Positions 36,809 through 48,458 of a DNA stretch of 64,000 bases are shown here, in pieces. This stretch comes from Ensifer aridi (GTDB lineage Bacteria; Pseudomonadota; Alphaproteobacteria; Rhizobiales; Rhizobiaceae). Location: NCBI RefSeq assembly GCF_002078505.1, contig NZ_LUAV01000002.1, positions 145,832 to 209,831 of the forward strand, read 5' to 3'. Position numbers and translations under genes: made by a program. Positions within the stretch are counted from its first letter, which is position 1. Each line of letters opens with the position of its first letter. The notes beneath the pieces were generated by a model. The model did no database searches, had not been told where the DNA came from, and saw only the letters and a list, made by a program, of their open reading frames with translations.

Positions 36809-38962
36809 ATGTTCGAGACCCACAAGGTAGAAATCGAATGGGCTGGGCGTCCGCTCAAGCTCGAAACCGGCAAGATAGCGCGTCAGGCCGACGGAGCCGT
36901 TCTCGCCACCTATGGCGAAACCGTCGTGCTCGCCACGGTGGTTTCGGCGAAGGCGCCGAAGCCCGGCCAGGACTTCTTCCCGCTCACCGTCAACTACCAG
37001 GAAAAGACCTATGCCGCCGGCAAGATCCCGGGCGGCTATTTCAAGCGTGAGGGCCGCCCGAGCGAGAACGAAACGCTGGTGTCGCGCCTGATCGACCGGC
37101 CGATCCGCCCGCTTTTCCCGGAAGGCTACAAGAACGACACCCAGGTCATCGTAACGGTCATGCAGCATGACCTCGAAAACGACCCGGACGTCGTTGCGAT
37201 GGTCGCAGCCTCCGCTGCGCTGACGCTTTCCGGCGTTCCCTTCATGGGTCCGGTTGGCGGCGCCCGCGTCGGCTACATCAACGGCCAGTACGTGCTCAAC
37301 CCGCACCTCGACGAGATGGACGAATCCGCGCTCGACCTCATCGTCGCCGGCACCCAGGACGCCGTGCTGATGGTGGAATCGGAAGCCAAGGAGCTGCCGG
37401 AAGACATCATGCTCGGCGCCGTCGTGTTCGGCCAGAAGGGCTTCCAGCCGGTGATCGACGCGATCATCAAGCTCGCCGAAGTCGCCGCCAAGGAGCCGCG
37501 TGAATTCGAGCCGGAGGATTACTCGGCCCTCGAAAACGCCATGCTTTCCATTGCCGAAGAAGACCTGCGCAACGCCTACAAGATCACCGAGAAGGCGGCG
37601 CGCTATGCCGCCGTCGACGCGGTCAAGGCCAAGGTGAAGGAACACTTCCTGCCGGAGGGCATCGAGAACCCGGCTCATACGGCGGAAGAGATCGCCTCCG
37701 TCTTCAAGCACCTGCAGGCGAAGATCGTCCGCTGGAACATCCTCGACACGCAGAGCCGCATCGACGGCCGCGACCTTGTGACGGTTCGCCCGATCGTCGC
37801 CGAAGTCGGCCTCTTGCCGCGCACGCATGGCTCGGCGATCTTCACCCGCGGCGAGACGCAGGCGATCGTCGTTGCGACGCTCGGCACCGGCGAAGACGAG
37901 CAGTATGTCGATTCCTTGACCGGCATGTACAAGGAAAACTTCATGCTGCACTACAACTTCCCGCCCTTCTCGGTCGGCGAGACGGGCCGCCTGGGTTCTC
38001 CGGGCCGCCGCGAAATCGGTCACGGCAAGCTCGCCTGGCGCGCCATCCACCCGATGCTGCCGACGGCGGAGCAGTTCCCCTACACGCTGCGCGTCGTTTC
38101 CGAGATCACCGAGTCGAACGGCTCCTCCTCGATGGCGACCGTCTGCGGCACCTCGCTGGCGCTGATGGATGCCGGCGTGCCGATCGCCAAGCCCGTTGCC
38201 GGCATCGCCATGGGCCTGATCAAGGAAGGCGACCGCTTCGCCGTTCTCTCCGACATTCTAGGTGACGAGGACCACCTCGGCGACATGGACTTCAAGGTCG
38301 CCGGCACCGAAGCCGGCGTCACCTCGCTGCAGATGGACATCAAGATCGCCGGCATCACCGAAGAGATCATGAAGGTCGCACTCGACCAGGCAAAGGGTGG
38401 GCGCGTTCACATCCTCGGCGAAATGGCCAAGGCCATTTCCGAGAGCCGCGGTCAGCTCGGCGAATTCGCACCGCGCATCGAAGTCATGAACATTCCGGTC
38501 GACAAGATCCGCGAAGTCATCGGTTCCGGCGGCAAGGTCATCCGCGAAATCGTCGAAAAGACCGGCGCCAAGATCAACATCGAGGACGACGGCACGGTGA
38601 AGATCGCCTCGGCCTCTTCGAAGGAGATCGAAGCCGCCCGCAAGTGGATCCACTCGATCGTCGCCGAGCCGGAAGTCGGGCAGATCTATGAGGGCACGGT
38701 CGTCAAGACGGCCGATTTCGGCGCCTTCGTCAACTTCTTCGGCGCTCGCGACGGCCTCGTCCACATCTCGCAGCTCGCCTCCGAGCGCGTCGCCAAGACG
38801 ACCGACGTCGTCAAGGAAGGCGACAAGGTCTGGGTCAAGCTCATGGGCTTCGACGAGCGCGGCAAGGTCCGCCTCTCCATGAAGGTCGTCGACCAGGCGA
38901 CCGGCAAGGAGATCGTCGCCGAGAATGGCGAGAAGAAGGACGGCGGCGAAGCGGCCGAATAA
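36809..38962 (+). CDS. pnp: Polyribonucleotide nucleotidyltransferase (PNPase)
   Basis: A 717-residue phosphorolytic 3'-5' exonuclease and degradosome part. Two RNase PH domains (about 10-215 and 310-540) flank a helical domain; KH (about 553-620, with [11 protein letters not shown]) and S1 (about 620-690) follow. The F-K-R-E-G-R-P-S-E motif and the [15 protein letters not shown] active site are intact. GAAGGA precedes ATG 36809. Confidence 0.97.
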   Translation: MFETHKVEIEWAGRPLKLETGKIARQADGAVLATYGETVVLATVVSAKAPKPGQDFFPLTVNYQEKTYAAGKIPGGYFKREGRPSENETLVSRLIDRPIRPLFPEGYKNDTQVIVTVMQHDLENDPDVVAMVAASAALTLSGVPFMGPVGGARVGYINGQYVLNPHLDEMDESALDLIVAGTQDAVLMVESEAKELPEDIMLGAVVFGQKGFQPVIDAIIKLAEVAAKEPREFEPEDYSALENAMLSIAEEDLRNAYKITEKAARYAAVDAVKAKVKEHFLPEGIENPAHTAEEIASVFKHLQAKIVRWNILDTQSRIDGRDLVTVRPIVAEVGLLPRTHGSAIFTRGETQAIVVATLGTGEDEQYVDSLTGMYKENFMLHYNFPPFSVGETGRLGSPGRREIGHGKLAWRAIHPMLPTAEQFPYTLRVVSEITESNGSSSMATVCGTSLALMDAGVPIAKPVAGIAMGLIKEGDRFAVLSDILGDEDHLGDMDFKVAGTEAGVTSLQMDIKIAGITEEIMKVALDQAKGGRVHILGEMAKAISESRGQLGEFAPRIEVMNIPVDKIREVIGSGGKVIREIVEKTGAKINIEDDGTVKIASASSKEIEAARKWIHSIVAEPEVGQIYEGTVVKTADFGAFVNFFGARDGLVHISQLASERVAKTTDVVKEGDKVWVKLMGFDERGKVRLSMKVVDQATGKEIVAENGEKKDGGEAAE

Positions 38963-38985
38963 GCCGCCCTGGCCGAATGAAATCG

Positions 38986-39019
38986 GGGCGCGAAGCAGAT
39001 CGCTTCGCGCCCTTTTTTT
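38986..39019 (+). terminator. Rho-independent terminator of pnp
   Basis: GGGCGCGAAGC (38986-38996) pairs perfectly with GCTTCGCGCCC (39002-39012), followed by seven T residues. Confidence 0.93.
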
Positions 39020-39090
39020 GTGACGGGTCGAGAACGCGGCGTCGTTGCCGTCGTCGGACCTGAACGAGTTGAAGAACGGAATCCGATCCC

Positions 39091-40107
39091 ATGAGCCGTG
39101 ACGCGCTGAAAACCTTGTTCCATCCCTTCGAGACAGGCGTCATCGATCCGCCGGGAGAGGGCGAACGCGTGCTCTTCCTCGGCGCGGAAGCGGGCTACAG
39201 GCTGCCGGAGGGCTTTGGCGCGTCGATCTCCGCCGTGCAGCCGCTCAGGCCCCTCTACCGTGCCCTAGAAGCCGCGCGCGTCGACGTCACGCCCGTAGCT
39301 TCCGGCGACGCCTATGACGTGGCGCTGGTGCTTTGCGGCAAGCACAAGGGCGAAAACGAGGACCGGATCGCCGAAGCGCTGGAGCGCACCCGCACGGGCG
39401 CGCTGATCGCCGTTGCCGGCAGCAAGGAGGATGGCATACAGCCGCTGCGCAAGAAGATCGGCAAATTCGGCTGGGATGGCGACTCGATGCCGAAATATCA
39501 CGGCGTCGCCTTCTGGTTCACGCGACCGGAAGACGTATCAGAGGCCGTGTCGAAGCTCGCCAAGGTTCCCGTGCGCGTCGACGGCCTGTTCGACGCTTCT
39601 CCCGGCATGTTCTCGCACGATCGTGTCGACGCCGGCTCGGAGCTTCTTGCCTCGCGTCTGCCCCACGACTTTGCCGGCCATGCCGCCGATTTCGGCGCCG
39701 GCTGGGGCTATCTCTCGGTCAAGCTGGCAGAGGCCTCGCCGAACCTCAAGGGCATCGACCTGTTCGAGGCGGATTTTGAAGCGCTGGAGGCTGCGCGGGC
39801 GAACATGGCAGCGAACGCGCCCTCGACGCCGGCCCGCTTCTACTGGCACGACCTGACGGCGGAGGAGACGCGCGACAAATACGACCTCATCGTCATGAAT
39901 CCGCCCTTCCACGAGGGCCACGCCGCTGAGCCGGCGCTCGGCGCGGCGATGATCAAGGCGGCCGCCAAATCGCTCAAGCACGGCGGCCGGCTAGTGCTGG
40001 TCGCCAATCGCGGCTTGCCTTACGAACAGGTTCTAGCTGAAAACTTCAAGGAAAGCGGCGAAACCTGCCGCAACGCGCGCTTCAAGGTGCTCTGGGCGAA
40101 GCGGTGA
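39091..40107 (+). CDS. RsmC-like class I SAM-dependent methyltransferase
   Basis: A 338-residue protein with the two-domain build of the rRNA guanine-N2 methyltransferases RsmC/RlmG. The C-terminal domain holds the SAM-binding loop D-F-G-A-G-W-G-Y and the catalytic N-P-P-F-H-E-G, both diagnostic for base N-methylation; the N-terminal half is a degenerate copy. It probably modifies 16S rRNA G1207. It follows the pnp terminator and seems to be its own unit. Confidence 0.85.
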   Translation: MSRDALKTLFHPFETGVIDPPGEGERVLFLGAEAGYRLPEGFGASISAVQPLRPLYRALEAARVDVTPVASGDAYDVALVLCGKHKGENEDRIAEALERTRTGALIAVAGSKEDGIQPLRKKIGKFGWDGDSMPKYHGVAFWFTRPEDVSEAVSKLAKVPVRVDGLFDASPGMFSHDRVDAGSELLASRLPHDFAGHAADFGAGWGYLSVKLAEASPNLKGIDLFEADFEALEAARANMAANAPSTPARFYWHDLTAEETRDKYDLIVMNPPFHEGHAAEPALGAAMIKAAAKSLKHGGRLVLVANRGLPYEQVLAENFKESGETCRNARFKVLWAKR

Positions 40108-40121
40108 CCCTGGTTGAAGTC

Positions 40122-40306
40122 GTCGCCCCTCATCCGGCTGCCGCCACCTTCTCCCCGCTCGCGGGGGGAAGGGACTTGCTGCGGCCGCTCTGACCCCTTG
40201 CCGCTCTCCGAAGGGCTTCGAGGGAAGCGAGGGTGCGGCCAAGCATGCGGGTATCCCCTCGCCGCGCTTGTGGGGAGAGGGTTAGTCCTCGGGTTAAACC
40301 CGAGGA
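40122..40306. repeat. Composite intergenic repeat, copy 2, with CCTCGGG palindrome
   Basis: CCCCTCATCCGGCTGCCGCC, then CTTCTCCCCGCTCGCGGGG, and further on TGTGGGGAGAGGGTTA, repeat modules of 33955-34073. It is joined at 40286-40306 to TCCTCGGGTT-a-AACCCGAGGA, a perfect palindrome related to the arms at 14861-14962. It occupies the gap between the convergent methyltransferase and fabI genes. Confidence 0.6.
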
Positions 40307-40340
40307 GAGGGGCAATCCAGCGGGCGGCGCAATCCCGCTG

Positions 40341-41147
40341 TTACTCCGTGTCCGCCGCGCGCAGCGTTTCGAGCGTCGGCATCGAGGTGATGTTGTAGCC
40401 GGAATCCACGTAGTGGATCTCGCCGGTGACGCCGCGCGAGAGATCGGAAAGCAGGTAGAGCGCCGAATTGCCGACGTCCTCGATCGTGACGGTGCGGCGC
40501 AACGGCGAGTTTTTCTGCTGCCAGGAGAGCATGGCGCGCGCGTCGGAAATGCCGGCGCCGGCGAGGGTACGGATCGGGCCGGCGGAGATCGCGTTGACGC
40601 GTATGCCGCGCTGACCGTAGTCGGCTGCGAGATAGCGCACCGACGCTTCGAGCGCCGCCTTGGCGACACCCATGACATTGTAGTTCGGCATCACCCGCAC
40701 GGAGCCGCCATAGGTGAGCGTGAGCATCGTGCCGCCCGCGCTCATCAGTTCCGCCGCCCGCTTGGCGATCTCGGTGAAGGAGAAGCAGGAGATCACCATG
40801 GTGCGGCTGAAATTCTCCCGCGTCGTATCCGCATAGAGCCCCTTGAGCTCGTTCTTGTCGGAGAAGCCGATAGCATGGACGATGAAGTCGAGCCCGCCCC
40901 AGCGCTCCTTGATGGCCGCGATGACGGCGTCGACGGACGCGATGTCCTCGACGTCGCAGGGCAGCAGAAACTCGGATTTGAGCTCGGCGGCGAGCGGCTT
41001 GACGCGCTTGCCGAGGGCTTCTCCCTGGTAGGTGAAGGCGAGTTCCGCGCCTTGGGCTGCGAGAGCCTTGGCGATTCCCCAGGCAATAGAATGGTTGTTG
41101 GCGACGCCCATGATGAGGCCGCGCTTTCCGTTCATCAATCCGTTCAT
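40341..41147 (-). CDS. fabI: Enoyl-ACP reductase (NADH)
   Basis: A 268-residue short-chain dehydrogenase-like enzyme that completes each cycle of fatty acid elongation. The N-terminal G-V-A-N-N-H-S-I-A-W-G-I-A is the FabI-specific nucleotide motif, and the catalytic pair is Y-x6-K in Y-N-V-M-G-V-A-K. Its ATG (41147) lies 4 bases after the fabB stop, so the genes are coupled. FabI is the target of triclosan. Rhizobia often have a second copy elsewhere. Confidence 0.94.
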   Translation of the reverse strand: MNGLMNGKRGLIMGVANNHSIAWGIAKALAAQGAELAFTYQGEALGKRVKPLAAELKSEFLLPCDVEDIASVDAVIAAIKERWGGLDFIVHAIGFSDKNELKGLYADTTRENFSRTMVISCFSFTEIAKRAAELMSAGGTMLTLTYGGSVRVMPNYNVMGVAKAALEASVRYLAADYGQRGIRVNAISAGPIRTLAGAGISDARAMLSWQQKNSPLRRTVTIEDVGNSALYLLSDLSRGVTGEIHYVDSGYNITSMPTLETLRAADTE

Positions 41148-41151
41148 GTTG

Positions 41152-42372
41152 TTATCCGTTGTAGCGCTGGAAGACGAGCGTCGCGTTGGTGCCGCCGAAG
41201 CCGAAGGAGTTCGAGAGAACCGTATCGATCTTGGCGTTGTCGATGCGCTTGCGGACGATCGGCACGCCTTCGAATTCCGGGTCGAGCTCGCTGATATGCG
41301 CACTTTCGCCGATGAAGCCGGCCTGCATCATCAACAGGCCGTAGATCGATTCCTGCACGCCGGCGGCACCGAGCGAATGGCCGGTCAGCGATTTGGTCGA
41401 CTGGATGTGCGGCATCCTCTCGCCGAAGACCTCGCGGATGGCGCCGATCTCCTTGGAGTCGCCGACGGGCGTCGAGGTTCCGTGGGTATTGATGTAGTCG
41501 ACCTCGCCCTTCACGGTCGAGAGCGCCTGGCGCATGCAGCGCACCGCGCCTTCACCGGAGGGGGCGACCATGTCGTAGCCGTCGGAGGTCGCGCCATAGC
41601 CGACGATTTCCGCATAGATCTTGGCGCCGCGTGCTTTCGCACGCTCCAGTTCCTCGAGCACGACGACGCCGGCACCACCGGCAATCACGAATCCGTCACG
41701 GTCGACGTCATAGGCGCGTGAGGCGGTCGACGGCGTGTCGTTGTATTTTGAGGACATGGCGCCCATGGCGTCGAAGAGATTGGACATCGTCCAGTCGAGA
41801 TCCTCGTGGCCGCCGGCGAACATCACGTCCTGCTTGCCCCACTGGATCATTTCCGCGGCATTGCCGATGCAATGCGCCGAGGTCGAACAGGCGGACGAAA
41901 TCGAGTAGTTGACGCCGTGGATCTGGAACCAGGTCGCAAGCGTCGCCGAAGCCGTCGACGACATCGCCTTCGGCACCGCGAAGGGGCCGATGCGCTTGGG
42001 GCTGGTGTTCTTGCGGGTGATCTCAGCGGCCTCAACAATGGCGCGCGTCGAGGCGCCGCCCGAACCCATAATGATGCCGGTGCGCTCGTTGGTGATGTCG
42101 CCTGCCTCCAACCCCGAGTCGGCGATCGCCTGCTTCATCGCGACGTGGTTCCAGGCGCCGCCCTGCGACAGGAAGCGCATGGCGCGCCGGTCGACGAGAT
42201 CGGTCGGGTCGAGCGTCGGCGCGCCCCAGACCTGGCATTTGAAGCCGTGCTCGGCGAAATCGGGGGAAAACGCGATGCCCGACTTCGCGTCGCGCAGCGA
42301 CGCGGTGACTTCGTCTGAATTGTTCCCGATCGACGAAACGATGCCGAGGCCCGTTACAACAACCCGTCTCAT
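41152..42372 (-). CDS. fabB: 3-oxoacyl-ACP synthase I
   Basis: A 406-residue condensing enzyme needed to elongate unsaturated acyl chains. The Cys-His-His triad is present: S-A-C-S-T-S near residue 163, N-T-H-G-T-S-T-P and [10 protein letters not shown]. Its length fits FabB. It lies 51 bases after fabA and directly before fabI, the conserved unsaturated fatty acid operon of rhizobia and Brucella. Confidence 0.95.
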   Translation of the reverse strand: MRRVVVTGLGIVSSIGNNSDEVTASLRDAKSGIAFSPDFAEHGFKCQVWGAPTLDPTDLVDRRAMRFLSQGGAWNHVAMKQAIADSGLEAGDITNERTGIIMGSGGASTRAIVEAAEITRKNTSPKRIGPFAVPKAMSSTASATLATWFQIHGVNYSISSACSTSAHCIGNAAEMIQWGKQDVMFAGGHEDLDWTMSNLFDAMGAMSSKYNDTPSTASRAYDVDRDGFVIAGGAGVVVLEELERAKARGAKIYAEIVGYGATSDGYDMVAPSGEGAVRCMRQALSTVKGEVDYINTHGTSTPVGDSKEIGAIREVFGERMPHIQSTKSLTGHSLGAAGVQESIYGLLMMQAGFIGESAHISELDPEFEGVPIVRKRIDNAKIDTVLSNSFGFGGTNATLVFQRYNG

Positions 42373-42423
42373 GTCAGATGACCTTTTCTTCGATTGGATC
42401 CGGCGCGGGCGAAAGCCCGCAAT

Positions 42424-42939
42424 TCAGTCGGCCTTTTCCTGGAAGAGGCCGACCCTGAGGTCGGTAGCCTTGTAGATCGTTTCGCCGTCTGCCTTCATCC
42501 ATCCGTCGGCGATGCCGAGAACCAGACGGCCGCGCATGACGCGCTTGAAGTCGATGCCGTACTCTACCAGCTTGGTCTTGGGCGTCACCATGCCGGTGAA
42601 CTTGACCTCGCCGGTGGAAAGCGCGCGGCCCTTGCCGGGCTCGCCGAGCCAGCCGAGGAAGAAGCCGGTCAATTGCCACATGGCGTCGAGGCCGAGGCAG
42701 CCGGGCATGACGGGATCGCCCATGAAATGGCAGGGGAAGAACCAGAGGTCCGGGGTGATGTCGAACTCGGCGCGTACGTAGCCCTTGTCGTGAGGGCCGC
42801 CCGTTTCGGAAATATCGGTGATGCGGTTGAACATCAGCATCGGCGGCAGCGGGAGCTGCGCGTTGCCGGGGCCAAACATTTCGCCTCGGCCGCAGGTCAG
42901 GATTTCCTCATAGCTGAAGCTGGATTGCCTGGTCGTCAT
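42424..42939 (-). CDS. fabA: 3-hydroxydecanoyl-ACP dehydratase/isomerase
   Basis: A 171-residue bifunctional hot-dog fold enzyme that introduces the cis double bond at the ten-carbon stage. The catalytic histidine is in [11 protein letters not shown] and the aspartate in G-L-D-A-M-W-Q-L. It heads the fabA-fabB-fabI operon and is divergent from irr with a 367-base gap. That gap has a CCGTCC-gt-GGACGG palindrome (43066-43079) and the irr promoter; I see no gene in it. Confidence 0.95.
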   Translation of the reverse strand: MTTRQSSFSYEEILTCGRGEMFGPGNAQLPLPPMLMFNRITDISETGGPHDKGYVRAEFDITPDLWFFPCHFMGDPVMPGCLGLDAMWQLTGFFLGWLGEPGKGRALSTGEVKFTGMVTPKTKLVEYGIDFKRVMRGRLVLGIADGWMKADGETIYKATDLRVGLFQEKAD

Positions 42940-43228
42940 CGATGGTTGCTTCCCCGAATTTGTGTATGCGTTCTCCGACCTGCTTTAGAGCAAGTTCGGC
43001 CTGAAATGAAGCGTAGCCTCTGTCCGCGGCTACGGCCTGCAGCTTCGACGTCCTTCCAAGTAGAGCCGTCCGTGGACGGAAAATTCTCCCACATTCTGCT
43101 CGCTAGGGCGACATCGTTCCGCCGTCGCTTACAGTATGTATGTGGCGACGACCAGAGTTAAATGCCTGCCTTCCCCTGCTTTGGGCCGATTTTTCCAGCG
43201 TTTGCGGCCTTCGCACGTGCGGAATCTA

Positions 43229-43257
43229 TTGAAAGCGGGGGCGTCAGAAGTTATATC
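43229..43257 (+). promoter_or_regulatory. Probable irr promoter
   Basis: TTGAAA (43229-43234), a 17-base spacer and TATATC (43252-43257) fit the housekeeping sigma consensus. An AT-rich patch GCAAAATGATAATCC follows (43258-43272), which might bind an iron regulator; I could not match it to a known iron box. Confidence 0.5.
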
Positions 43258-43306
43258 GCAAAATGATAATCCAAGGGACTTGGCAGAAATATCGGAACCG
43301 CTCTGG

Positions 43307-43729
43307 ATGACGAAAGCAACGGACATGTCCTCGCAGGAGAGGCTGCGCAATTCGGGCCTGCGCCCGACGCGTCAGCGCGTCGCGCTTGCCGACCTGATCT
43401 TTGCCAAGGGCGACCGTCACCTGACGGTGGAGGAACTGCACGAGGAGGCCGTCGCGGCCGGCGTTCCGGTTTCGCTCGCGACCGTCTACAACACGCTCCA
43501 CCAGTTCACCGAGGCGGGCATGATCCGTGTCTTGGCCGTCGAGAGCGCTAAGACCTATTTCGACACCAATGTCTCGGATCACCATCACTTCTTCATCGAG
43601 GGGCAGAACGAAGTCCTCGACATTCCGGTGAGCAATATTCAGATCGACAATCTGCCCGAGCCTCCGGAGGGCATGGAGATTTCCCATGTCGACGTGGTGA
43701 TCCGGCTGCGGCGCAAGTCGGAACGTTGA
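43307..43729 (+). CDS. irr: Iron response regulator Irr (Fur family)
   Basis: A 140-residue Fur-like protein that in rhizobia represses heme synthesis and iron-using genes when iron is scarce and responds to heme. The winged helix (about 15-85) includes V-S-L-A-T-V-Y-N-T-L-H-Q-F; the heme-linked histidine cluster is D-H-H-H-F. The N-terminal Cys-Pro heme motif of the Bradyrhizobium protein is absent, as in other fast growers. The start could be ATG 43307 or ATG 43325; neither has a strong ribosome site. Confidence 0.92.
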   Translation: MTKATDMSSQERLRNSGLRPTRQRVALADLIFAKGDRHLTVEELHEEAVAAGVPVSLATVYNTLHQFTEAGMIRVLAVESAKTYFDTNVSDHHHFFIEGQNEVLDIPVSNIQIDNLPEPPEGMEISHVDVVIRLRRKSER

Positions 43730-43788
43730 CCGCATAAGTCGAGGTCCCGCGCAGCTCGCGCTTTGCCGCAGCGCCTCGATATTTCCCG

Positions 43789-44424
43789 TTACATGATGTC
43801 GTTTGGGTCGCGCCCCGGCCCGGCCTTGCCTGTCGGCAGCGTCCAGCCGTATCGCAGCGCCCCGCCGCGTACCGCAAAGGCCGTTACCACGCCGAGCGCC
43901 GAGGTCGCCCCGAGCGGCATGCCGACCATCGTCGCGAGCACGAAGGCGCCGGCGCCGAGAAGGGCGGCGGTGACGTAGATCTCCGGCCGCAAGAGGACGG
44001 ATGGTTCGCCCGCCAAGAGATCGCGCAGGATGCCGCCGAAGGTCGCCGTCAGCATGCCGGTGACGATCGCGACCGTCGGAGACCCGGTTGCCGCGAGCCC
44101 CTTCGCCGCGCCCATGACGCAATAGGCAGAAAGACCGACTGCATCGAGCCAGACGAGCACCCGATAGCGGGACTCGAAACGATGCGAGGTGAAAAAGACC
44201 AGGAGCCCGACCGAAGCGCAGACGAGCAGATAGGCCGGGTTCAATACCCAGAAGACCGGTGTCGCGCCGAGGATCACGTCACGCATCGTGCCGCCGCCGA
44301 TGCCGGTGATCGAGGCGAGAAACAGATAGCCGATGATGTCGAGCTGCTTGCGGGAGGCCGAAAGCGCGCCGGTCGCCGCAAAGACCGCGACGCCGGCATA
44401 GTCGAGAATTTCGAGGATCGGCAT
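43789..44424 (-). CDS. TRIC / UPF0126 family cation channel protein
   Basis: A 211-residue inner-membrane protein with seven hydrophobic helices in two repeats. Each repeat has the family pattern: G-I-G-G-G-T-M-R-D-V-I-L-G in the first and T-F-G-G-I-L-R-D-L-L-A-G in the second. Prokaryotic TRIC channels conduct K+ and Na+ and work as trimers. Its physiological role here is unknown. It converges with irr. Confidence 0.85.
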   Translation of the reverse strand: MPILEILDYAGVAVFAATGALSASRKQLDIIGYLFLASITGIGGGTMRDVILGATPVFWVLNPAYLLVCASVGLLVFFTSHRFESRYRVLVWLDAVGLSAYCVMGAAKGLAATGSPTVAIVTGMLTATFGGILRDLLAGEPSVLLRPEIYVTAALLGAGAFVLATMVGMPLGATSALGVVTAFAVRGGALRYGWTLPTGKAGPGRDPNDIM

Positions 44425-44539
44425 AGGTGCTCCGCTTTGGCGCCAGTCTCTATTGGCAATCCCCGATCATTAGCGCACCGCCGACGACAAGTCAGGAGGC
44501 CGAGTGCGCTAGCAGCCCCCGATGCCCATGAGCATTACG

Positions 44540-45328
44540 TCACTGCGGCAGCAGCGTTTGTGTCCGGCCGAGCAGATAATAGGCGAGAAGCCCGGTCCAT
44601 TCCTTGGCGGCGGTCGTCGTCAGCTGCGCGTTCAGCGCGGGCTGGGTGAAATCGAGGCCGAGCCGCATCTTGCCGGTCGTCCGGTAGTCCGTCGGCCAGG
44701 GCAGGGTATCGATGCCGTTTGCCCGGAAGAGCGCGACCGAACGCGGCATGTGATAGGCCGAGGTGACGAGCGCGCAGCGTTCCAGCCTGTTCTGGGCGAG
44801 CAAGTCCTTGGTGTAGCGCGCATTTTCGAAGGTCGTCCGCGACTCTCCCTCGCGGATCAGCCGGTCGACGCCGATCCCGAAGGTCTGGAAGAAGGCTTGC
44901 GAGGCATGCGCGTCGCCTTCATAGATGCCGCTCAAGGAGCCGTCGCCGCCGGAAACGAGGATACGTGCGGCCGGATAGGCCCGGGCGAGGCGCGAGGTCT
45001 CGACGAAACGCTCCGCCGCCTGGTTCAACTCCACGCCGCCCCGGCTCGCCATCACCACATTCTCGAAGGCGCCGCCGAGCACGACGATGCAGGAAAGCTC
45101 CGCCGGCTCCGGCGAAGGGCGCGGAAAGCGGTCCTCGAGGATCTGCAGGAAATACGAGCCGGTTGTCGTGAAGAGGGTCACGAAGAGCACGATGAGGCCG
45201 AGTCCGCCGAAGACGCCGCCGCTGCGGCGGAACTTGGCGAGCATGAGCAGCACGCCGACGAGCAGGCTCAGGAAGGCGAGCGACAGCGGCTGGGCGATGA
45301 GCCAGAAGATTTTCGAGACGAGAAACAT
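44540..45328 (-). CDS. YdcF / SanA family protein (DUF218)
   Basis: A 262-residue protein with two N-terminal helices (about residues 8-55) and a DUF218 domain. Conserved blocks are I-V-V-L-G-G-A, I-L-V-S-G-G-D-G, E-S-R-T-T-F-E-N-A-R and V-T-S-A-Y-H-M-P-R-S. Relatives (ElyC, SanA) affect envelope precursor metabolism and vancomycin barrier function. The exact activity is unknown. Confidence 0.85.
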   Translation of the reverse strand: MFLVSKIFWLIAQPLSLAFLSLLVGVLLMLAKFRRSGGVFGGLGLIVLFVTLFTTTGSYFLQILEDRFPRPSPEPAELSCIVVLGGAFENVVMASRGGVELNQAAERFVETSRLARAYPAARILVSGGDGSLSGIYEGDAHASQAFFQTFGIGVDRLIREGESRTTFENARYTKDLLAQNRLERCALVTSAYHMPRSVALFRANGIDTLPWPTDYRTTGKMRLGLDFTQPALNAQLTTTAAKEWTGLLAYYLLGRTQTLLPQ

Positions 45329-45432
45329 GACATTGTTCTTCCGAGCGAGTGGTTAACATTTCGAGAATGGGGCGAACAGCGTGCATCGCCGGGAACTACA
45401 GCGCCGTACGTCTTTTCAGACGCACAAAGGAT

Positions 45433-45502
45433 GCTGTAGCACTTTGAATCGCTGCATGTTTTTGTCCTTAAATCAGCTACGATTTAACGAAACATGCAGT
45501 AG
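45433..45502 (+). repeat. Dispersed palindromic repeat, copy C
   Basis: Same family as 9966-10039. The outer arms CTGCATGTTT and AAACATGCAG are perfect complements; the inner arms are CCTTAAATC / GATTTAACG. Compared with copy A, both arms have changed together (GATT to GTTT and AATC to AAAC). It lies 84 bases before the cupin gene. Confidence 0.8.
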
Positions 45503-45586
45503 CCGCTTGATCGTCGTTCGCATCTGCTCGATGCCTCCCCTCTGGCGTATAATTCTGGCTGTTCGCCAAAAAGGGGAGGAAAACCC

Positions 45587-46015
45587 ATGAAACGAATTTG
45601 TGAAATCACGACCCTCCTGGCTCTCCTGACAGGCCCGGCAGCATTTGCCCAGGAAAACGCGTTGCCGGCAGGCTTTGAAACGCAGCCGCTGGTGAAATCG
45701 AGCGTGAGCCGAGACAATGAGCCCATCACCTACCCGAGCGGAACGCCAGAGATGATCTCTGTCATAGGTACGCTTGCCAAGGAGGGGAGAACGCCCCTGC
45801 ACGAGCATCCGGTGCCCGTCTACGTGTACATCCTGGAAGGCGAGATCGAACTGAGAACAGAGGGCAAGGAGCCGCACCGCTACAAGACAGGGGAGGCCTT
45901 CATCGAAACGCAGAATCGCAAGCATCAGGCCTTCAACGTGGCCGACGGACCGAGCAAGATCCTTGCCGTTTTTGTCGGCGCCCAAGGGACGCCGACAACC
46001 ATTGCAGCCAAGTGA
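45587..46015 (+). CDS. Exported cupin domain protein
   Basis: A 142-residue small beta-barrel protein. An N-terminal signal peptide ends at G-P-A-A-F-A-Q (residue 22). The cupin motif is seen as H-E-H-P-V-P-V-Y-V-Y-I-L-E-G-E-I-E and, further on, G-E-A-F-I-E-T-Q-N-R-K-H-Q, giving three histidines and a glutamate for a metal site. GGGGAGGAAA precedes the ATG. The function is unknown; exported single cupins are often stress-linked or sugar isomerase-like. Confidence 0.83.
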   Translation: MKRICEITTLLALLTGPAAFAQENALPAGFETQPLVKSSVSRDNEPITYPSGTPEMISVIGTLAKEGRTPLHEHPVPVYVYILEGEIELRTEGKEPHRYKTGEAFIETQNRKHQAFNVADGPSKILAVFVGAQGTPTTIAAK

Positions 46016-46086
46016 CGGCTACACGGCACAGATCAGCCGATCGCAGCCTGCGTATCAGTGATTCCGATGTGTCACGCGAGAAAACT

Positions 46087-46162
<76 letters not shown>

Positions 46163-46404
46163 ATCAGGGTCCGGCTGTGCCGGTCCGGGAAGTCCGACGG
46201 GCATTGTGCCCGGCGAGTGGCGGCTTATTACTTCTGCTTTCCGCAGATGGCAAGCCGAAAATTGAAGGCCGGTGCGAATTATTTTTGGGCTCCGGCTTCG
46301 TGCCCCGGCCGCGGTCTCTTTCGGCGGACGGGGCGTTTTCGCGCGTCTTTTTAGGCGCTTAACGAGCGTGCGGGCGGTGATCCCGCCCGCGTCGCCAAAG
46401 TCGA

Positions 46405-46794
46405 TCAGACGTCTTCGTCCTCATCGGAGACGCCGATGATGTCGCTCATGTCGTCGTCATCATCCTCGTCGTCGGTCTCGAGGAAGGTGTCGTCGTCGTC
46501 GCTGTCGATCTCGACATCGTCGTCGCCGAGATCCGGCAGATCGTCGCCGCCCGAGGCCTCGTCGTCGGCATCCTCGAGCGAAACGAGCTCGACTTCCGTG
46601 TTCTCCGTATCGACTTCCGTTACGTCTTCCTCTTCCTCCTTCTCGAGCACCTTGGCGACGGAGGTCTCCTCGAAGAAGGACAGCGGATAGGACTTGCCGG
46701 TATAGGGGGAGACGATCGGATCACGGTTCAGATCGTAGAATTTGCGCCCCGTTTCCGGATCGATGCGCTTTGTTCCAAGTTCCGGTTTTGCCAC
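46405..46794 (-). CDS. TIGR02300 family acidic protein
   Basis: A 129-residue protein of unknown function confined to Alphaproteobacteria. The first 50 residues are conserved (K-P-E-L-G-T-K-R-I-D-P-E-T-G-R-K-F-Y-D-L) and hold a small zinc-ribbon-like beta region without cysteines; the last 80 are almost all Asp and Glu with a few hydrophobics. The start is GTG 46794; the upstream frame is not conserved in kind. It is divergent from aroA, as is usual in rhizobia. Confidence 0.85.
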   Translation of the reverse strand: MAKPELGTKRIDPETGRKFYDLNRDPIVSPYTGKSYPLSFFEETSVAKVLEKEEEEDVTEVDTENTEVELVSLEDADDEASGGDDLPDLGDDDVEIDSDDDDTFLETDDEDDDDDMSDIIGVSDEDEDV

Positions 46795-46874
46795 AGTCAA
46801 AGCCTCTTGAATGGCCGGACGAACCGGCTCTTGCCGGTGAGACCGGCGGGTGGAAGGTATCAAGCTTATGATGA

Positions 46875-48457
<1,583 letters not shown>

Positions 48458-48458
<1 letters not shown>

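Noticed and set aside
36413..38050. A 545-codon frame antisense to pnp
   Set aside because: It is a shadow of the biased pnp codons and crosses the repeat and leader region.
46436..46690. A poly-serine open frame on the plus strand
   Set aside because: It is the complement of the Asp/Glu-rich tail of the TIGR02300 gene.
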